From contig JADJRB010000002.1 of assembly GCA_016712445.1 (NCBI GenBank), positions 248,001 through 312,000 on the forward strand: a DNA stretch of 64,000 bases. Direction: 5' to 3'. Position 1 is the first letter of the stretch. Each line of letters begins with the position of its first letter. Positions 35,552 to 45,032 of this stretch are shown here, one piece after another. The notes under the pieces are model-generated. The model worked only from the letters and a program-made list of their open reading frames with translations, had not been told where the DNA came from and did not search any database. This DNA is from Acidobacteriota bacterium. Lineage in GTDB: Bacteria > Pseudomonadota > Alphaproteobacteria > Caulobacterales > Hyphomonadaceae. The translations under genes and the position numbers were made by a program.

Positions 35552-36985
35552 GTGGCCACAGGGTTCGACATGCTTCAACAGCTCGGCCAACTGCCCATGG
35601 GCTGGCTGCTGATCGCACTGATCGCGGTCTTTGGCTCGGCGGCGTTCTTTCTCGGCCGGGTCCGCGCCGAACGTCTGTTGCTGGCGTCGCCTGTACGCAT
35701 GCATTCGCGTCCCAACTACCACGGCTACTACGTGGCGATGTGCAGCGTCGTGCCGGTTTTCCTGATCGCCGTCGTCTACGCCGTGTTCGCCGAAGACCTG
35801 ACGCGCGGCCTGCTGTCGCGCGAGCTGCCGTCGTCGTTCGCGCGGCTGTCCTCGGCGCAGCTGCAAAGCTATCTCGACTCGGTGAGCCTCGCGGCGGGCA
35901 ATGCCGCCAGTGCGGGGACGGACCGCGTCTTCCAGGCGATCACCAACCGGTATCTTGAGCTGCGCGGCATGATGAATGCCGGCGCGCTGGTGCTGCTCGG
36001 TGTGCTGGCTGCGGCCGGAATGTTCTGGGCACAGGCCCGCCTGAAACCGGCATTCCGGGCCCGGGCGCTGGTTGAGAACGGCATGGAACTCGTGTTGTTC
36101 CTGTGCGCCGGCGTTGCCATCGCGACGACCGCCGGCATCGTGCTGTCGCTTCTCTATGAAAGCCTGCAGTTCTTCCAGAAGGTTTCGGCCTGGGACTTCC
36201 TGACGGGTACGCGCTGGAATGCCCAGACCGAGGCAGAATTCGGCGCGCTGCCGCTGTTCTTCGGCACGTTCATGATCGCGCTGATCGCCATGCTGGTTGC
36301 GGCGCCGATCGGGCTGTTCTCGGCAATCTTCCTCTCCGAATACGCCTCGCCCCGCATGCGCGCCTGGATCAAGCCGATCCTTGAAATCCTCGCCGGCATC
36401 CCGACCGTCGTCTACGGCTTCTTCGCCTTGCTCGTGGTCGCCCCTGGCATCCGGGCGCTGGCCATCCTGATCAACGAAGCCGCGATCCGCTACGGCCTTG
36501 CCAGCGAGCCGATCCTTGCCGCGCAGCCGACGAGCGCGCTCGCCGCCGGCCTTGTCATGGGCATCATGGTGATCCCATTCGTGTCGTCGCTGTCTGACGA
36601 CGTAATCAACGCCGTGCCGCAGACCCTGCGCGACGCGGCTTATGCGCTCGGCGCGACGAAATCTGAAACGGTGAAGCAGGTCGTGGTGCCCGCAGCCTTG
36701 CCGGGTATCATTGCCGCGCTGTTGCTCGCGGTGTCGCGCGCCATCGGTGAGACGATGATCGTCGTGATGGCGGCCGGCAAGAGTGCGCGGATCTCAATGG
36801 ACCCGACCTCCGACCTGACAACGATCACGGTGCAGATCGTATCGCTGATGACCGGCGAGACGGGCTTTGACGATCCCAAGACCCTGTCGGCCTTTGCGCT
36901 CGGCCTCGTGCTGTTCATCGTCACGCTGATCTTCAACGTGATCGCCCTGCGCGTGGTGAAGAAATACCGGGAAAAGTATGACTGA
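35552..36985 (+). CDS. pstC: phosphate ABC transporter permease PstC
   Basis: Inner-membrane permease of the high-affinity phosphate importer. The 477-residue protein has an extra N-terminal pair of helices and a periplasmic helix-rich insert (about residues 80-130) before the conserved permease core, which holds FGTFMIALIAMLVAAPIGL, EILAGIPTVVYGFFAL and the EAA loop GATKSETVKQVVVPAALPGI. GTG 35552 is supported by AAGGGAAGG; ATG 35570 is the alternative. Eight-base overlap with pstA. Confidence 0.94.
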   Translation: MATGFDMLQQLGQLPMGWLLIALIAVFGSAAFFLGRVRAERLLLASPVRMHSRPNYHGYYVAMCSVVPVFLIAVVYAVFAEDLTRGLLSRELPSSFARLSSAQLQSYLDSVSLAAGNAASAGTDRVFQAITNRYLELRGMMNAGALVLLGVLAAAGMFWAQARLKPAFRARALVENGMELVLFLCAGVAIATTAGIVLSLLYESLQFFQKVSAWDFLTGTRWNAQTEAEFGALPLFFGTFMIALIAMLVAAPIGLFSAIFLSEYASPRMRAWIKPILEILAGIPTVVYGFFALLVVAPGIRALAILINEAAIRYGLASEPILAAQPTSALAAGLVMGIMVIPFVSSLSDDVINAVPQTLRDAAYALGATKSETVKQVVVPAALPGIIAALLLAVSRAIGETMIVVMAAGKSARISMDPTSDLTTITVQIVSLMTGETGFDDPKTLSAFALGLVLFIVTLIFNVIALRVVKKYREKYD

Positions 36986-38558
36986 TACCGTCCGCACCCC
37001 GAACAAGTCTGCCGCGGCAGCCAAGCACCTGAAACGCCGCCGCGCAGCCGACGGCCGGTTCCGCTATTACGGGCTCAGCGCGATCCTCGTGGCGCTCGGC
37101 GCGCTTGCGGTTCTGGTGGTGACCATCGGCACGCAGGCGGTGTCGGCAGCGACCTATAACGTCGTCCGCTACGACATCACGCTGGATCCGGCGGTGATTG
37201 CGCCCGAGGGCGCCAACAGCGCGGCCGACATCGCGCGCAACGTCGATGGTTTCTACGGCCTCGTGCGAGACAACCTGATGGCGACCTTCCCGGAAGCTGA
37301 AGCCGATCGGAACGCGCGCCGCGAATTGTCTGACTTCGTCACGCGGCTAGCGGTTCTGCCGACCGCCCGGATGGTGGCGAAGAACCCGGAACTTGTCGGC
37401 AGCGAGATCACCTTGCGTGCGCCGCTGAACGACGACCTCGACCTGTACCTCAAGGGGCAGGGCGTGCAGGAGCGCAAGGTGAAGGCCGGCGCCATCGCCA
37501 GCGTCGCGGGCGCGGGCGAAGGCGCCTATCAGCTGTCAGGTCCGGGCGCGTTCTCATCGATCAACGCGGCGCGCGCCGTTGTTCGCGCGGGCCTGCTCGA
37601 CGGGGCGGCTGACCCGGCAGTCCTGCTGACGGCAGGCGCCTCGACCGGGCGCCTCACGGCGATGACGGCGGACAGCGCGACGCTGGAGCTGCTGACCGGC
37701 CGCGCGTCGGATTTTGCAAACGTGCGCCCGGATGCCCGCATTATCGCGGCGCCGGAATCCGAGCGCACCATCACCGACCGTCAGATCGCCTGGACGCTCG
37801 CGCTGAAGGACATGGGCCGCATCAGCCGCGTGCCGCGCTTCTCGCTGCTGACGAATTCCGACAGCACCTATCCGGAGCTCGCCGGCGGCCTGTCTGCGAT
37901 TGTCGGTTCGCTGCTGACAATGTTCGTGACCGCGCTGGTGGCGATGCCGATCGGCATTCTCGCGGCGGTTTACCTGGAAGAATTCGCGCCGCGTAACCGC
38001 GTGACCGAATTCATCGAGGTGAACATCAACAACCTCGCCGCGGTGCCTTCGATCGTGTTCGGCCTGCTGGGCGCGGCGCTGTACATAAATTTCCTGGGGA
38101 TGCCCCGATCCGCGCCGCTCGTAGGCGGACTGGTGCTCGCGCTGATGACTTTCCCGGTCGTGATCATCGCCTCGCGCGCGGCGCTGAAGGCGGTGCCGCC
38201 TTCGGTGCGCTCCGGGGCGCTGGCGGTCGGCGCGTCTCAAATGCAGACGGTGTTCCACCATGTCGTGCCGCTCGCGGCGCCCGGCATCCTGACCGGCGCC
38301 ATCCTCGGCATGGCCCGCGCGCTGGGCGAGACCGCGCCGCTGCTGCTTATCGGGATGGTGGCTTTCGTGGGCGATGTGCCGAAGAGCCCGATGGACGAGT
38401 CGACCGTGATGCCGGTGCTGATCTTCAGCTGGTCGAACAATGCTGAACGTGCCTGGGAGCCGCTGACGTCTGCAATGATCGTCGTGCTCCTGGCTTTCCT
38501 TTTGTTGATGAACGGCCTCGTGGTATTCCTGCGGCGCAAGTACGAACGGAGATGGTGA
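36978..38558 (+). CDS. pstA: phosphate ABC transporter permease PstA with large periplasmic insert
   Basis: The 526-residue partner permease. One helix (residues about 33-55) is followed by about 250 periplasmic residues (from [15 protein letters not shown] to about 305) before the conserved core ([74 protein letters not shown]). A standard PstA is about 280-300 residues, so the insert is the peculiarity. It might help capture phosphate or the binding protein. It ends in a 1-base overlap with pstB. Confidence 0.94.
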   Translation: MTDTVRTPNKSAAAAKHLKRRRAADGRFRYYGLSAILVALGALAVLVVTIGTQAVSAATYNVVRYDITLDPAVIAPEGANSAADIARNVDGFYGLVRDNLMATFPEAEADRNARRELSDFVTRLAVLPTARMVAKNPELVGSEITLRAPLNDDLDLYLKGQGVQERKVKAGAIASVAGAGEGAYQLSGPGAFSSINAARAVVRAGLLDGAADPAVLLTAGASTGRLTAMTADSATLELLTGRASDFANVRPDARIIAAPESERTITDRQIAWTLALKDMGRISRVPRFSLLTNSDSTYPELAGGLSAIVGSLLTMFVTALVAMPIGILAAVYLEEFAPRNRVTEFIEVNINNLAAVPSIVFGLLGAALYINFLGMPRSAPLVGGLVLALMTFPVVIIASRAALKAVPPSVRSGALAVGASQMQTVFHHVVPLAAPGILTGAILGMARALGETAPLLLIGMVAFVGDVPKSPMDESTVMPVLIFSWSNNAERAWEPLTSAMIVVLLAFLLLMNGLVVFLRRKYERRW

Positions 38559-39385
38559 TGGATACGGGCCAGGGTATGCCGGGTGTTCTCGAAGACAGCC
38601 TGACGCTTCCGATCACCGGCGAGGCGTCGGCGCCGCGGATGGATTGCCGGAACATCAAGGTGTTCTACGGCGAGGCGCAGGCGATCCACGATGTGTCGAT
38701 GAGCTTCCCGGACCGGGCGGTCACGGCGCTGATCGGTCCGTCGGGTTGCGGAAAGTCGACCTTCCTGCGCTGCCTCAACCGGATGAACGACACGATCGAG
38801 AATTGCCGGGTCGAGGGCGAGATCCTGATGGACGGCGAGAACATCAACGACGCTGATGTCGACCCGGTGCTGCTGCGGTCACGCGTGGGCATGGTGTTCC
38901 AGAAGCCGAACCCGTTCCCGAAATCGATCTATGACAATATCGCCTACGGCCCGCGCATCCACGGGCTCGCAAATGGCCGCGAAGACCTCGACGCGATTGT
39001 CGAGAAGAGCCTTCGCCGGGCGGGTCTTTGGGAAGAGGTGAAGGACCGGTTGAATGCTCCGGGTACGGGGCTTTCGGGCGGCCAGCAGCAGCGCCTGTGC
39101 ATTGCGCGCGCAATTGCGGTGCAGCCGGAAGTGATCCTGATGGACGAGCCGTGCTCGGCGCTTGACCCGATTGCGACGGCGCGCATCGAGGAACTGATCG
39201 ACGAGTTGCGCAATCGTTACTGCATCGTGATCGTGACGCACTCCATGCAGCAGGCGGCGCGCGTGTCGCAGCGCACGGCGTTCTTCCATCTCGGAAACCT
39301 GGTGGAGCTGGGCGACACCAACCAGATCTTCACCAACCCGCGCGAGAAGCGCACAGAAGACTATATCACCGGCCGGTTCGGCTGA
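38558..39385 (+). CDS. pstB: phosphate ABC transporter ATP-binding protein PstB
   Basis: ATPase that powers phosphate import and, with PhoU, signals to PhoR. The 275-residue product has Walker [20 protein letters not shown], the phosphate-transporter-specific [17 protein letters not shown], signature [14 protein letters not shown] and Walker [17 protein letters not shown] 38558 sits 6 bases after GGAG and overlaps the pstA stop by one base; ATG 38552 is less well spaced. Confidence 0.96.
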   Translation: MDTGQGMPGVLEDSLTLPITGEASAPRMDCRNIKVFYGEAQAIHDVSMSFPDRAVTALIGPSGCGKSTFLRCLNRMNDTIENCRVEGEILMDGENINDADVDPVLLRSRVGMVFQKPNPFPKSIYDNIAYGPRIHGLANGREDLDAIVEKSLRRAGLWEEVKDRLNAPGTGLSGGQQQRLCIARAIAVQPEVILMDEPCSALDPIATARIEELIDELRNRYCIVIVTHSMQQAARVSQRTAFFHLGNLVELGDTNQIFTNPREKRTEDYITGRFG

Positions 39386-39396
39386 GCGAGGCACGC

Positions 39397-40083
39397 ATGT
39401 CTGATCATATCGTTTCGGCCTATTCCGAAGAGCTTGAGCGCCTGTCGGGCGAGATCATGAAGATGGGCGGCATCGTCGAGACGATGATTGCCGATGCCAG
39501 CCGCGCCCTGGGGGCGAACGACCTGGAGCTCGCCAAGGAAGTGGTCGCGCGCGATCCGCTGGTGGATGCGATCGAAGCCGATGCGGAACGCCAGATCGTG
39601 TCGATCATCGCGCGGCGCCAGCCGATGGGCCACGATCTGCGCATGATCCTCTCGGCCCTGAAGATATCCAGCGAGCTGGAACGGATCGGCGACCTGTCTA
39701 AGAACATCGCCAAGCGTGCCCAGCGGCTTGACGAGAACGTCAACGTCGAGATGCGCAACGCCATCATGCGGATGGCGCAGCCGGTGTCACGCCAGTTGCG
39801 CGAAGTGCTGAACGCCTACGCCTCGGCGAGCGCGGACAAGGCGCTGGCCGTCTGGAGTTCGGACGACGACATCGACCATCACTACAATTCGGTTTTCCGC
39901 GAGATGCTGACTTACCTGATCGAGGATCCGCGCCGCATCAGCGCCGGGGCGCACATGCTCTTCATGGCGAAGAACCTCGAGCGGATCGGCGACCACTGCA
40001 CCAACATCGCCGAGTTCGTCTATTACCAGGTCGTCGGGGACTACCTCTCCGAACTTCAGCGACCCAAACAAAACCAGGTCTAG
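39397..40083 (+). CDS. phoU: phosphate-specific transport system accessory protein PhoU
   Basis: Negative regulator linking PstB to the PhoR kinase; two three-helix bundles with metal-binding E/DxxxD motifs. In this 228-residue protein the two repeats are seen as MKMGGIVETMIADASRAL with SSELERIGDLSKNIAKRA, and MAKNLERIGDHCTNIAEFV in the second half. It lies 11 bases after pstB. Confidence 0.96.
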   Translation: MSDHIVSAYSEELERLSGEIMKMGGIVETMIADASRALGANDLELAKEVVARDPLVDAIEADAERQIVSIIARRQPMGHDLRMILSALKISSELERIGDLSKNIAKRAQRLDENVNVEMRNAIMRMAQPVSRQLREVLNAYASASADKALAVWSSDDDIDHHYNSVFREMLTYLIEDPRRISAGAHMLFMAKNLERIGDHCTNIAEFVYYQVVGDYLSELQRPKQNQV

Positions 40084-40121
40084 GCCTTGAAGGGCCGCGC
40101 CGGAATATTGGAGCCGACCCC

Positions 40122-40808
40122 ATGAAACCGTATGTGCTGATCGCAGAAGACGAGAAGGCCGTATCCGAGCTGTTGCTCTACAATCTCCGCAAGGAAGATT
40201 ACGACGTCGGGATCGCCGGAGACGGCGAGGAAACGCTGATCATGATCGACGAGCGCACGCCGGACCTGCTGCTGCTGGACTGGATGTTGCCGAAGGTCAG
40301 CGGCATCGAGATCTGCCGGCGGGTTCGTACGGGCGGGGCGAACCCCAACCTGCCGATCATCATGCTGACGGCGCGCGGCGAGGAGAGTGACCGTATCCGC
40401 GGACTTGATACGGGGGCGGACGATTACGTCACCAAGCCGTTTTCCACGACCGAGCTGATGGCGCGCGTGCGCGCCGTGCTGCGCCGGATCAGGCCCGGCC
40501 TGAAGGAAGACCGCCTCGCGGTCGGCGATATCGAGATCGACCGTGTGGCGCACCGCGTGACGCGCAAAGGCGGCGACATCCACCTAGGCCCGACCGAGTT
40601 CCGGCTGCTGGATTATTTCATGCAGCACCCGGGGCGAGTGTTCTCGCGCGAACAGCTGCTCGACACGGTCTGGGGATCTGACGTGTATGTCGAGGCGCGC
40701 ACCGTGGACGTGCATGTCGGCCGCCTGCGCAAGGCGCTGCGCCAGAATGGCGGGGATGATCCGATCCGCACGGTGCGGTCCGCGGGCTACGCGCTGCGGG
40801 AAGACTGA
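40122..40808 (+). CDS. phoB: phosphate regulon response regulator PhoB
   Basis: OmpR-family response regulator that binds Pho boxes when phosphorylated. The 228-residue protein has a receiver domain with acidic pocket E9/D10 and phosphoacceptor D53 (LLLLDWMLP), the lysine in YVTKPFST, and a winged-helix DNA-binding domain (LGPTEFRLLDYFMQHPGRVFSR ... VDVHVGRLRKAL). It is the last gene of the pst operon; the kinase PhoR is not adjacent and not found elsewhere in the window. Confidence 0.96.
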   Translation: MKPYVLIAEDEKAVSELLLYNLRKEDYDVGIAGDGEETLIMIDERTPDLLLLDWMLPKVSGIEICRRVRTGGANPNLPIIMLTARGEESDRIRGLDTGADDYVTKPFSTTELMARVRAVLRRIRPGLKEDRLAVGDIEIDRVAHRVTRKGGDIHLGPTEFRLLDYFMQHPGRVFSREQLLDTVWGSDVYVEARTVDVHVGRLRKALRQNGGDDPIRTVRSAGYALRED

Positions 40809-40830
40809 CGGGAGCCGCGGACGGCTCCCG
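40809..40830. terminator. hairpin between convergent phoB and dienelactone hydrolase genes
   Basis: CGGGAGCCG-CGGA-CGGCTCCCG: a perfect 9-bp stem with a 4-base loop starting right after the phoB stop. No T-run follows on either strand, so termination would be weak or factor-assisted. Confidence 0.55.
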
Positions 40831-40840
40831 CCTCAAGGCT

Positions 40841-41530
40841 TCAGGCGAACACTTCCGCGAGGAAGGTTTTCAGGTAGGCAAAGCTGCGCCGATCCGTGTC
40901 CGCATGATATTGCGTGGCGTCGCCCGTGGCACCAACGGTCGTGAAGGCGTGCGTGGCGAGGCCGTGCGCATGCAGTTGCCAGTCAGACCCGGCGAATTCC
41001 TTCGTGATGGCGAGTACGTCTTCCGGCGTCGCCATGGGATCGTTCCAGCCGTGCTCAATCAGAACCTTCGTCTTGATCTTGGGCGCCGGGATATTCTCGG
41101 CCGGGCGAAACAGGCCGTGGAAGGACGCGACCCCGAGCACATCCATGCCCGCGCGCGCCATGTCGAGCACGCAAAGCCCGCCGAAGCAGAAGCCGATGGC
41201 AGCCGTCTTCGAGGCGCCGGAGTGGGCCTTGGCAGCCGCAATACCGCCGGCGAGGCGCTTCTGGAGCTCGGCGCGGTCGCCGACCAGCGGATACATCAGG
41301 CCTTCGCATTCGGCCTGTGTGTTGCCGCGTTTGCCCTTGCCGTAGACGTCGATCGCGAAGGCGTTGTAGCCGAATTCGCTGGCGATGATTTCAGCCTTCT
41401 GTTTCTCATTGGCGCCGCAGCCGGCCCAGTTGTGGCAGATGACCACGAGCGGTGCGTTTGGCTTGCCGGCCGGTTTCAGGAAGTAGCCTTCATAGGTCTG
41501 GCCATCGACGGTGTAGTCCACTGCGCTCAT
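40841..41530 (-). CDS. dienelactone hydrolase family protein
   Basis: A 229-residue alpha/beta hydrolase of the carboxymethylenebutenolidase type. The Cys-Asp-His triad is visible: nucleophile in IGFCFGGLC, aspartate in IEHGWNDPMATPED and histidine in LATHAFTTVG. The substrate may be dienelactone or another small lactone or ester. ATG 41530 is preceded by GAGAGGAACC. Single gene, convergent with phoB. Confidence 0.9.
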   Translation of the reverse strand: MSAVDYTVDGQTYEGYFLKPAGKPNAPLVVICHNWAGCGANEKQKAEIIASEFGYNAFAIDVYGKGKRGNTQAECEGLMYPLVGDRAELQKRLAGGIAAAKAHSGASKTAAIGFCFGGLCVLDMARAGMDVLGVASFHGLFRPAENIPAPKIKTKVLIEHGWNDPMATPEDVLAITKEFAGSDWQLHAHGLATHAFTTVGATGDATQYHADTDRRSFAYLKTFLAEVFA

Positions 41531-41676
41531 GGGAGGTTCCTCTCTCTGTGTGTCGCAGAGTGGATAGGGCGCATCTGCCTGCCATTTCAAGGCAAACCGC
41601 GATTAGTATGCGCTTTCTAGACTTTTTCCCTAAACGGGGCGGCATGAACTCATCCTCTCTCGCAAAGGAGCCCCTC

Positions 41677-42498
41677 ATGGCGAAGAAAACCACGAAGTCC
41701 ACCGCCTCCGCAGCCCGCGCCAAAGCCGCTGCCGTCGGCAAGCAAGTTGAAGCCCAGTCGACCGAAATGGCTTACAAGATCTGGCTCGCAGGCGTCGGCG
41801 CCTACGGCAAGGCCTATGACGGCGCGATTGCCAGCGCCAACGTGCTGAACAAGCAATCGGCTGACATGTTCGAAGACCTCGTGAAACGCGGTTCGGAAAT
41901 CGAGCATGACGTCCGGGCGCGCCTGGCGGCTGATGAGCGCGTTGCAGGCGCGACGAAACAGGTCGCCAAGACGCTTGAATCGGTGCGCGACATGCAGGTC
42001 CAGGCCCGCGATCAGTTCGAAGCCCGCCTCGACCGCATGCGCGGCCTGCTCGGCGTCAGCGGTTTCAACACCGTGCGCGACACGATTGCCCGCAAAGTCG
42101 AGAAACTGGAAGACGACGTGGCGGCTGTCACATCGAAAGCCCGCGCCAAGGTTGGCGATGCGGACCTCAAGGCCCGTCTTGCCCGCCTGACCTCGGAAAT
42201 CGAAGCGGTTGCCGGTGAGACCGGCGCCGAAGTCGCCAAGACTGCCCGCAAGGCGGCCAAGAAAACGACGAAAGCCGTGAAAGCCGCTTTCGCCGCGCCG
42301 GAAGGCGCAGACGACCTGACGCAAGCCAACGGCATCGGCCCTGCGCTGGCCAAGAAACTCAACGCAGAAGGCCTGACCCGGTTTGCCCAACTGGCAGCCC
42401 TCAAGAAGGCTGAACTCGAAGCGCTCGACACGAAAGTGGCCGGCCGTGGCCGCGTGGCGAAAGCCGAGTGGTCGAAACTGGCGAAAGCCACGGCGTAA
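41677..42498 (+). CDS. PhaF-like phasin with Lys/Ala-rich linker and C-terminal helix-hairpin-helix
   Basis: Polyhydroxyalkanoate-granule-associated protein. Residues about 20-195 form a phasin domain (KIWLAGVGAYGKAYDGA ... ADMFEDLVKRGSEIEHD) with long amphipathic helices. A Lys/Ala-rich histone-like stretch follows (ARKAAKKTTKAVKAAF), as in PhaF of Pseudomonas, which binds DNA. The last 50 residues (NGIGPALAKKLNAEGLTRFAQ) form a helix-hairpin-helix domain seen in some DNA-binding proteins. ATG 41677 has a perfect AAAGGAG 6 bases upstream; the longer upstream frame is not used. It precedes the PhaD-PhaC-PhaZ genes. Confidence 0.87.
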   Translation: MAKKTTKSTASAARAKAAAVGKQVEAQSTEMAYKIWLAGVGAYGKAYDGAIASANVLNKQSADMFEDLVKRGSEIEHDVRARLAADERVAGATKQVAKTLESVRDMQVQARDQFEARLDRMRGLLGVSGFNTVRDTIARKVEKLEDDVAAVTSKARAKVGDADLKARLARLTSEIEAVAGETGAEVAKTARKAAKKTTKAVKAAFAAPEGADDLTQANGIGPALAKKLNAEGLTRFAQLAALKKAELEALDTKVAGRGRVAKAEWSKLAKATA

Positions 42499-42510
42499 CT
42501 GAAACGGAAG

Positions 42511-42533
42511 GGGCGGGCCGGACCGGCTCGCCC
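42511..42533. terminator. hairpin between convergent phasin and phaD genes
   Basis: GGGCGGGCCGG and CCGGCTCGCCC are complementary (one G-U pair) around a single A, so the real loop opens the inner pairs. TTATCCTTT follows on the plus strand. It begins 13 bases past the phasin stop and ends at the phaD stop codon, serving either direction. Confidence 0.65.
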
Positions 42534-43166
42534 TTATCCTTTCGTTTCGTCGAAATGCCGGATCATGCGGCCGAGCGCGGCAGGTCCTGTTTCGCCCATG
42601 TAGGGCACCATCAGGCACATTACCTGGAACACCGTCTTGTGGATGAGGGCAGGGCCGTCATGGACCTCTTTGGTCAGAGCATCGCCCGCGAGCCAGAAGG
42701 TCAGCGTCATGATGATCTGGTCGATCAGCGGTTCCTTGAGCCGTCCATCGATGGACAAGAGCTGAAGGCGCTCGAGGTCTGTCAGGATACGGTCGATCGT
42801 CTGGCGCTTGGCCGCGACAAGGCTGCGGAACCGAACTGCCAGGTCCGGGTAGCGGGCGAGCAGGCCGGCGAGGTCGCGGTAGAAGAAGCGGAAGTCGTAA
42901 ATTTCCTCGAGCAGGATGTAGATATACACCCAATTGTCCTCGAGCGAGGCGAGCCCGCCCCTGGAGCCGCGCAGGATGACGCGCATTTCCTCTTCAAACC
43001 GGTCGAACAGGGCGCGGTTGATCGCGTCCTTGCCCTTGAAATGGTAGTAAAGGTTGCCCGGGCTGATCTCGAGCGCGTTGGCGACGTCTACAGACGACAG
43101 CCCGCTTTCTCCTTCCTCGTTGAAGAGAAGGAGGCTGACTTCAAGTATCCGGTCGCGCGTTTTCAT
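42534..43166 (-). CDS. phaD: TetR-family regulator, PhaD-like
   Basis: A 210-residue TetR-family protein. The N-terminus MKTRDRILEVSLLLFN with GISPGNLYYHF-like EISPGNLYYHFKGKD closely matches PhaD of pseudomonads, which activates the phaI/phaF and phaC1 promoters. The C-terminal ligand domain ends IIMTLTFWLAGDAL ... VFQVMCLMVPYMGE. It is divergent from phaC with 158 bases between, where its operator is expected. Symbol by sequence and context; the regulatory direction (activator or repressor) is not visible. Confidence 0.82.
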   Translation of the reverse strand: MKTRDRILEVSLLLFNEEGESGLSSVDVANALEISPGNLYYHFKGKDAINRALFDRFEEEMRVILRGSRGGLASLEDNWVYIYILLEEIYDFRFFYRDLAGLLARYPDLAVRFRSLVAAKRQTIDRILTDLERLQLLSIDGRLKEPLIDQIIMTLTFWLAGDALTKEVHDGPALIHKTVFQVMCLMVPYMGETGPAALGRMIRHFDETKG

Positions 43167-43324
43167 GGCCAGACAGGCAGTTTGACACCAAAATCTGACT
43201 GTGGAACGAATTTTCGGAGTAATTTTACCACGATCTTTTTGCCGGATGGCAAGGGAACACGGCTAGACCGGCCACTGGCGGACCTCTGCCAGGAGAGACC
43301 GGCGGCACCTGGGAGGGACTGAGA
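43167..43324. promoter_or_regulatory. divergent promoter region phaD/phaC
   Basis: 158 bases between the starts. TTGACA at 43182-43187 points toward phaC with a weak AACGAA 17 bases later. The AT-rich part (43200-43240) contains several short near-symmetric stretches but no clean TetR dyad by eye. GGGAGGG about 9 bases before the phaC ATG is its ribosome site. Confidence 0.4.
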
Positions 43325-45013
43325 ATGACGACACCAAAAGACGAAATCGCCCAGAATGCGGCGCAAAGCACCACCGCACTGAACCCCCTTCTGGGCGGGA
43401 TCAACCGGCAGGAATTGCTGGGCGCTGTCGCGATGATGCTGCGCTCGTCGGTAACCAACCCGGTGACCACGGCCAAGGCGGCGCGCAAGATCATGGCGGA
43501 GAACACGCAGATCCTGCTCGGCAAGTCGGAGCGCGCGGCCGACAAGAAGGACCGCCGGTTCAAGGATCCTGCCTGGGAGCACAACCCCTTCTACAAGCGG
43601 GGCATGCAGGCTTTTCTTGCCACGCAGGAACACCTGCACGAGTGGGTCAGCGACATCAAGATGAGCGAGCTGGAACATGCGCGCGCGAAGTTCGTGATGG
43701 GTATGATCACGGATGCGATGGCGCCGACGAACACGCTGCTCGGCAATCCGGCCGCGACCAAGCGCGTCGTTGATTCGGGCGGCCTCTCCCTGCTGAAGGG
43801 GATGAAGAACCTCTACGACGACCTCACCAAGAATGGCGGCCTGCCGGCGCAGGTCGACAAGCGTCCGTTCAAGGTCGGCGAGAACCTCGCCGTTTCCAAG
43901 GGCTCGGTTGTCTGGAAGAACGAGATGCTGGAGCTGATCCAGTATGCTCCGACCACGGAGAAGGTCTACAAAACGCCGATCCTGATCATTCCGCCGCAGA
44001 TCAACAAGTTCTACGCGATGGACCTGACGCCGATGACGTCGATGGTCCAGTTCCTGCTGGCGATGGAACAGCAGACGTTCGTCATCTCTTGGCGCAATCC
44101 GCAAAAGGAGCATCGGGGCTGGGGCCTCTCGGATTACATCGACAGCCTGGTGCAGGCGAGCGAAGTGGTGCGCAAGATCACCAAGTCGCCGAAACTGAAT
44201 GTGTCCGGCGCCTGTTCCGGCGGCATCACCACCGCGACATTTGCCAGCCTGCTGGCTGCCGCCGGTGACAAGCGGATCAACGCGGTCACCTTCATGGTGT
44301 GCGTGCTGAACCCGCAGAAAGAAGACAGCGATATCGGGCAGATCGTCTCGGACGGCAGCCTCGAGATCGCGCGGAAAATGTCCAAGGCACGGGGCATCCT
44401 GAAAGGCGACGACCTTGCCCGGATGTTTGCATGGATGCGCCCCAACGACCTGATCTGGAACTATGTAGTCAACAACTACCTGATGGGCGAAGACCCGCCG
44501 CCGTATGACGTGTTGTTCTGGAACAATGACACGACGAACCTGCCGGCGCAGCTGCATTCCGACTATCTCGACATTGCGCTGCACCAGCCGTTTGACCATC
44601 CGGGTACGGTGGAAGTGGCCGGCCATGTTGCGGATCTTCGCAAGGTCACCGCGGACGCGTTCGTCGTGGCCGGCCTGACCGATCACATCACGCCCTGGAA
44701 GGCCTGCTACCGGACACCGGCTCTGCTTGGCTCGAAGAATGTCGAGTTCGTGTTGTCGTCGAGCGGTCACCTGCAGTCCCTGATCAACCCCCCGGGCAAT
44801 CCGAAGGCGAAGTACTTCCGCAGCACACAGATGAAGCCGACGCCGGATGAATGGGCGGCGAGCGCTGAGGAGCACAACGGCTCTTGGTGGCCGCGCTGGG
44901 GTGAATGGCTCAAGGAACGCGCCGGCACGCTCAAGACCGCGCCGGCGGAAGTTGGCAACGCAGCTTTCCCGCCGCAATACGCTGCGCCGGGCCGGTACGT
45001 TTTCAACGACTAG
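43325..45013 (+). CDS. phaC: class II (medium-chain-length type) polyhydroxyalkanoate synthase
   Basis: Polymerises (R)-3-hydroxyacyl-CoA into PHA at the granule surface. The 562-residue sequence follows Pseudomonas PhaC1/PhaC2 throughout: AMAPTNTLLGNPAA, QYAPTTEKVYKTPIL, PPQINKFYAMDL, WRNPQKEHRGWGL, FAWMRPNDLIWNY, VNNYLMG and GHLQSLINPPGNPK. The lipase-box cysteine is C297 in GACSGG, with D453 (GLTDHITPW) and H482 (SSSGHLQS) completing the triad. Class I synthases of alphaproteobacteria lack several of these blocks. ATG 43325. The phaZ gene follows 19 bases downstream. Confidence 0.95.
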   Translation: MTTPKDEIAQNAAQSTTALNPLLGGINRQELLGAVAMMLRSSVTNPVTTAKAARKIMAENTQILLGKSERAADKKDRRFKDPAWEHNPFYKRGMQAFLATQEHLHEWVSDIKMSELEHARAKFVMGMITDAMAPTNTLLGNPAATKRVVDSGGLSLLKGMKNLYDDLTKNGGLPAQVDKRPFKVGENLAVSKGSVVWKNEMLELIQYAPTTEKVYKTPILIIPPQINKFYAMDLTPMTSMVQFLLAMEQQTFVISWRNPQKEHRGWGLSDYIDSLVQASEVVRKITKSPKLNVSGACSGGITTATFASLLAAAGDKRINAVTFMVCVLNPQKEDSDIGQIVSDGSLEIARKMSKARGILKGDDLARMFAWMRPNDLIWNYVVNNYLMGEDPPPYDVLFWNNDTTNLPAQLHSDYLDIALHQPFDHPGTVEVAGHVADLRKVTADAFVVAGLTDHITPWKACYRTPALLGSKNVEFVLSSSGHLQSLINPPGNPKAKYFRSTQMKPTPDEWAASAEEHNGSWWPRWGEWLKERAGTLKTAPAEVGNAAFPPQYAAPGRYVFND

Positions 45014-45032
45014 AATCAGATACAGGAACGTC

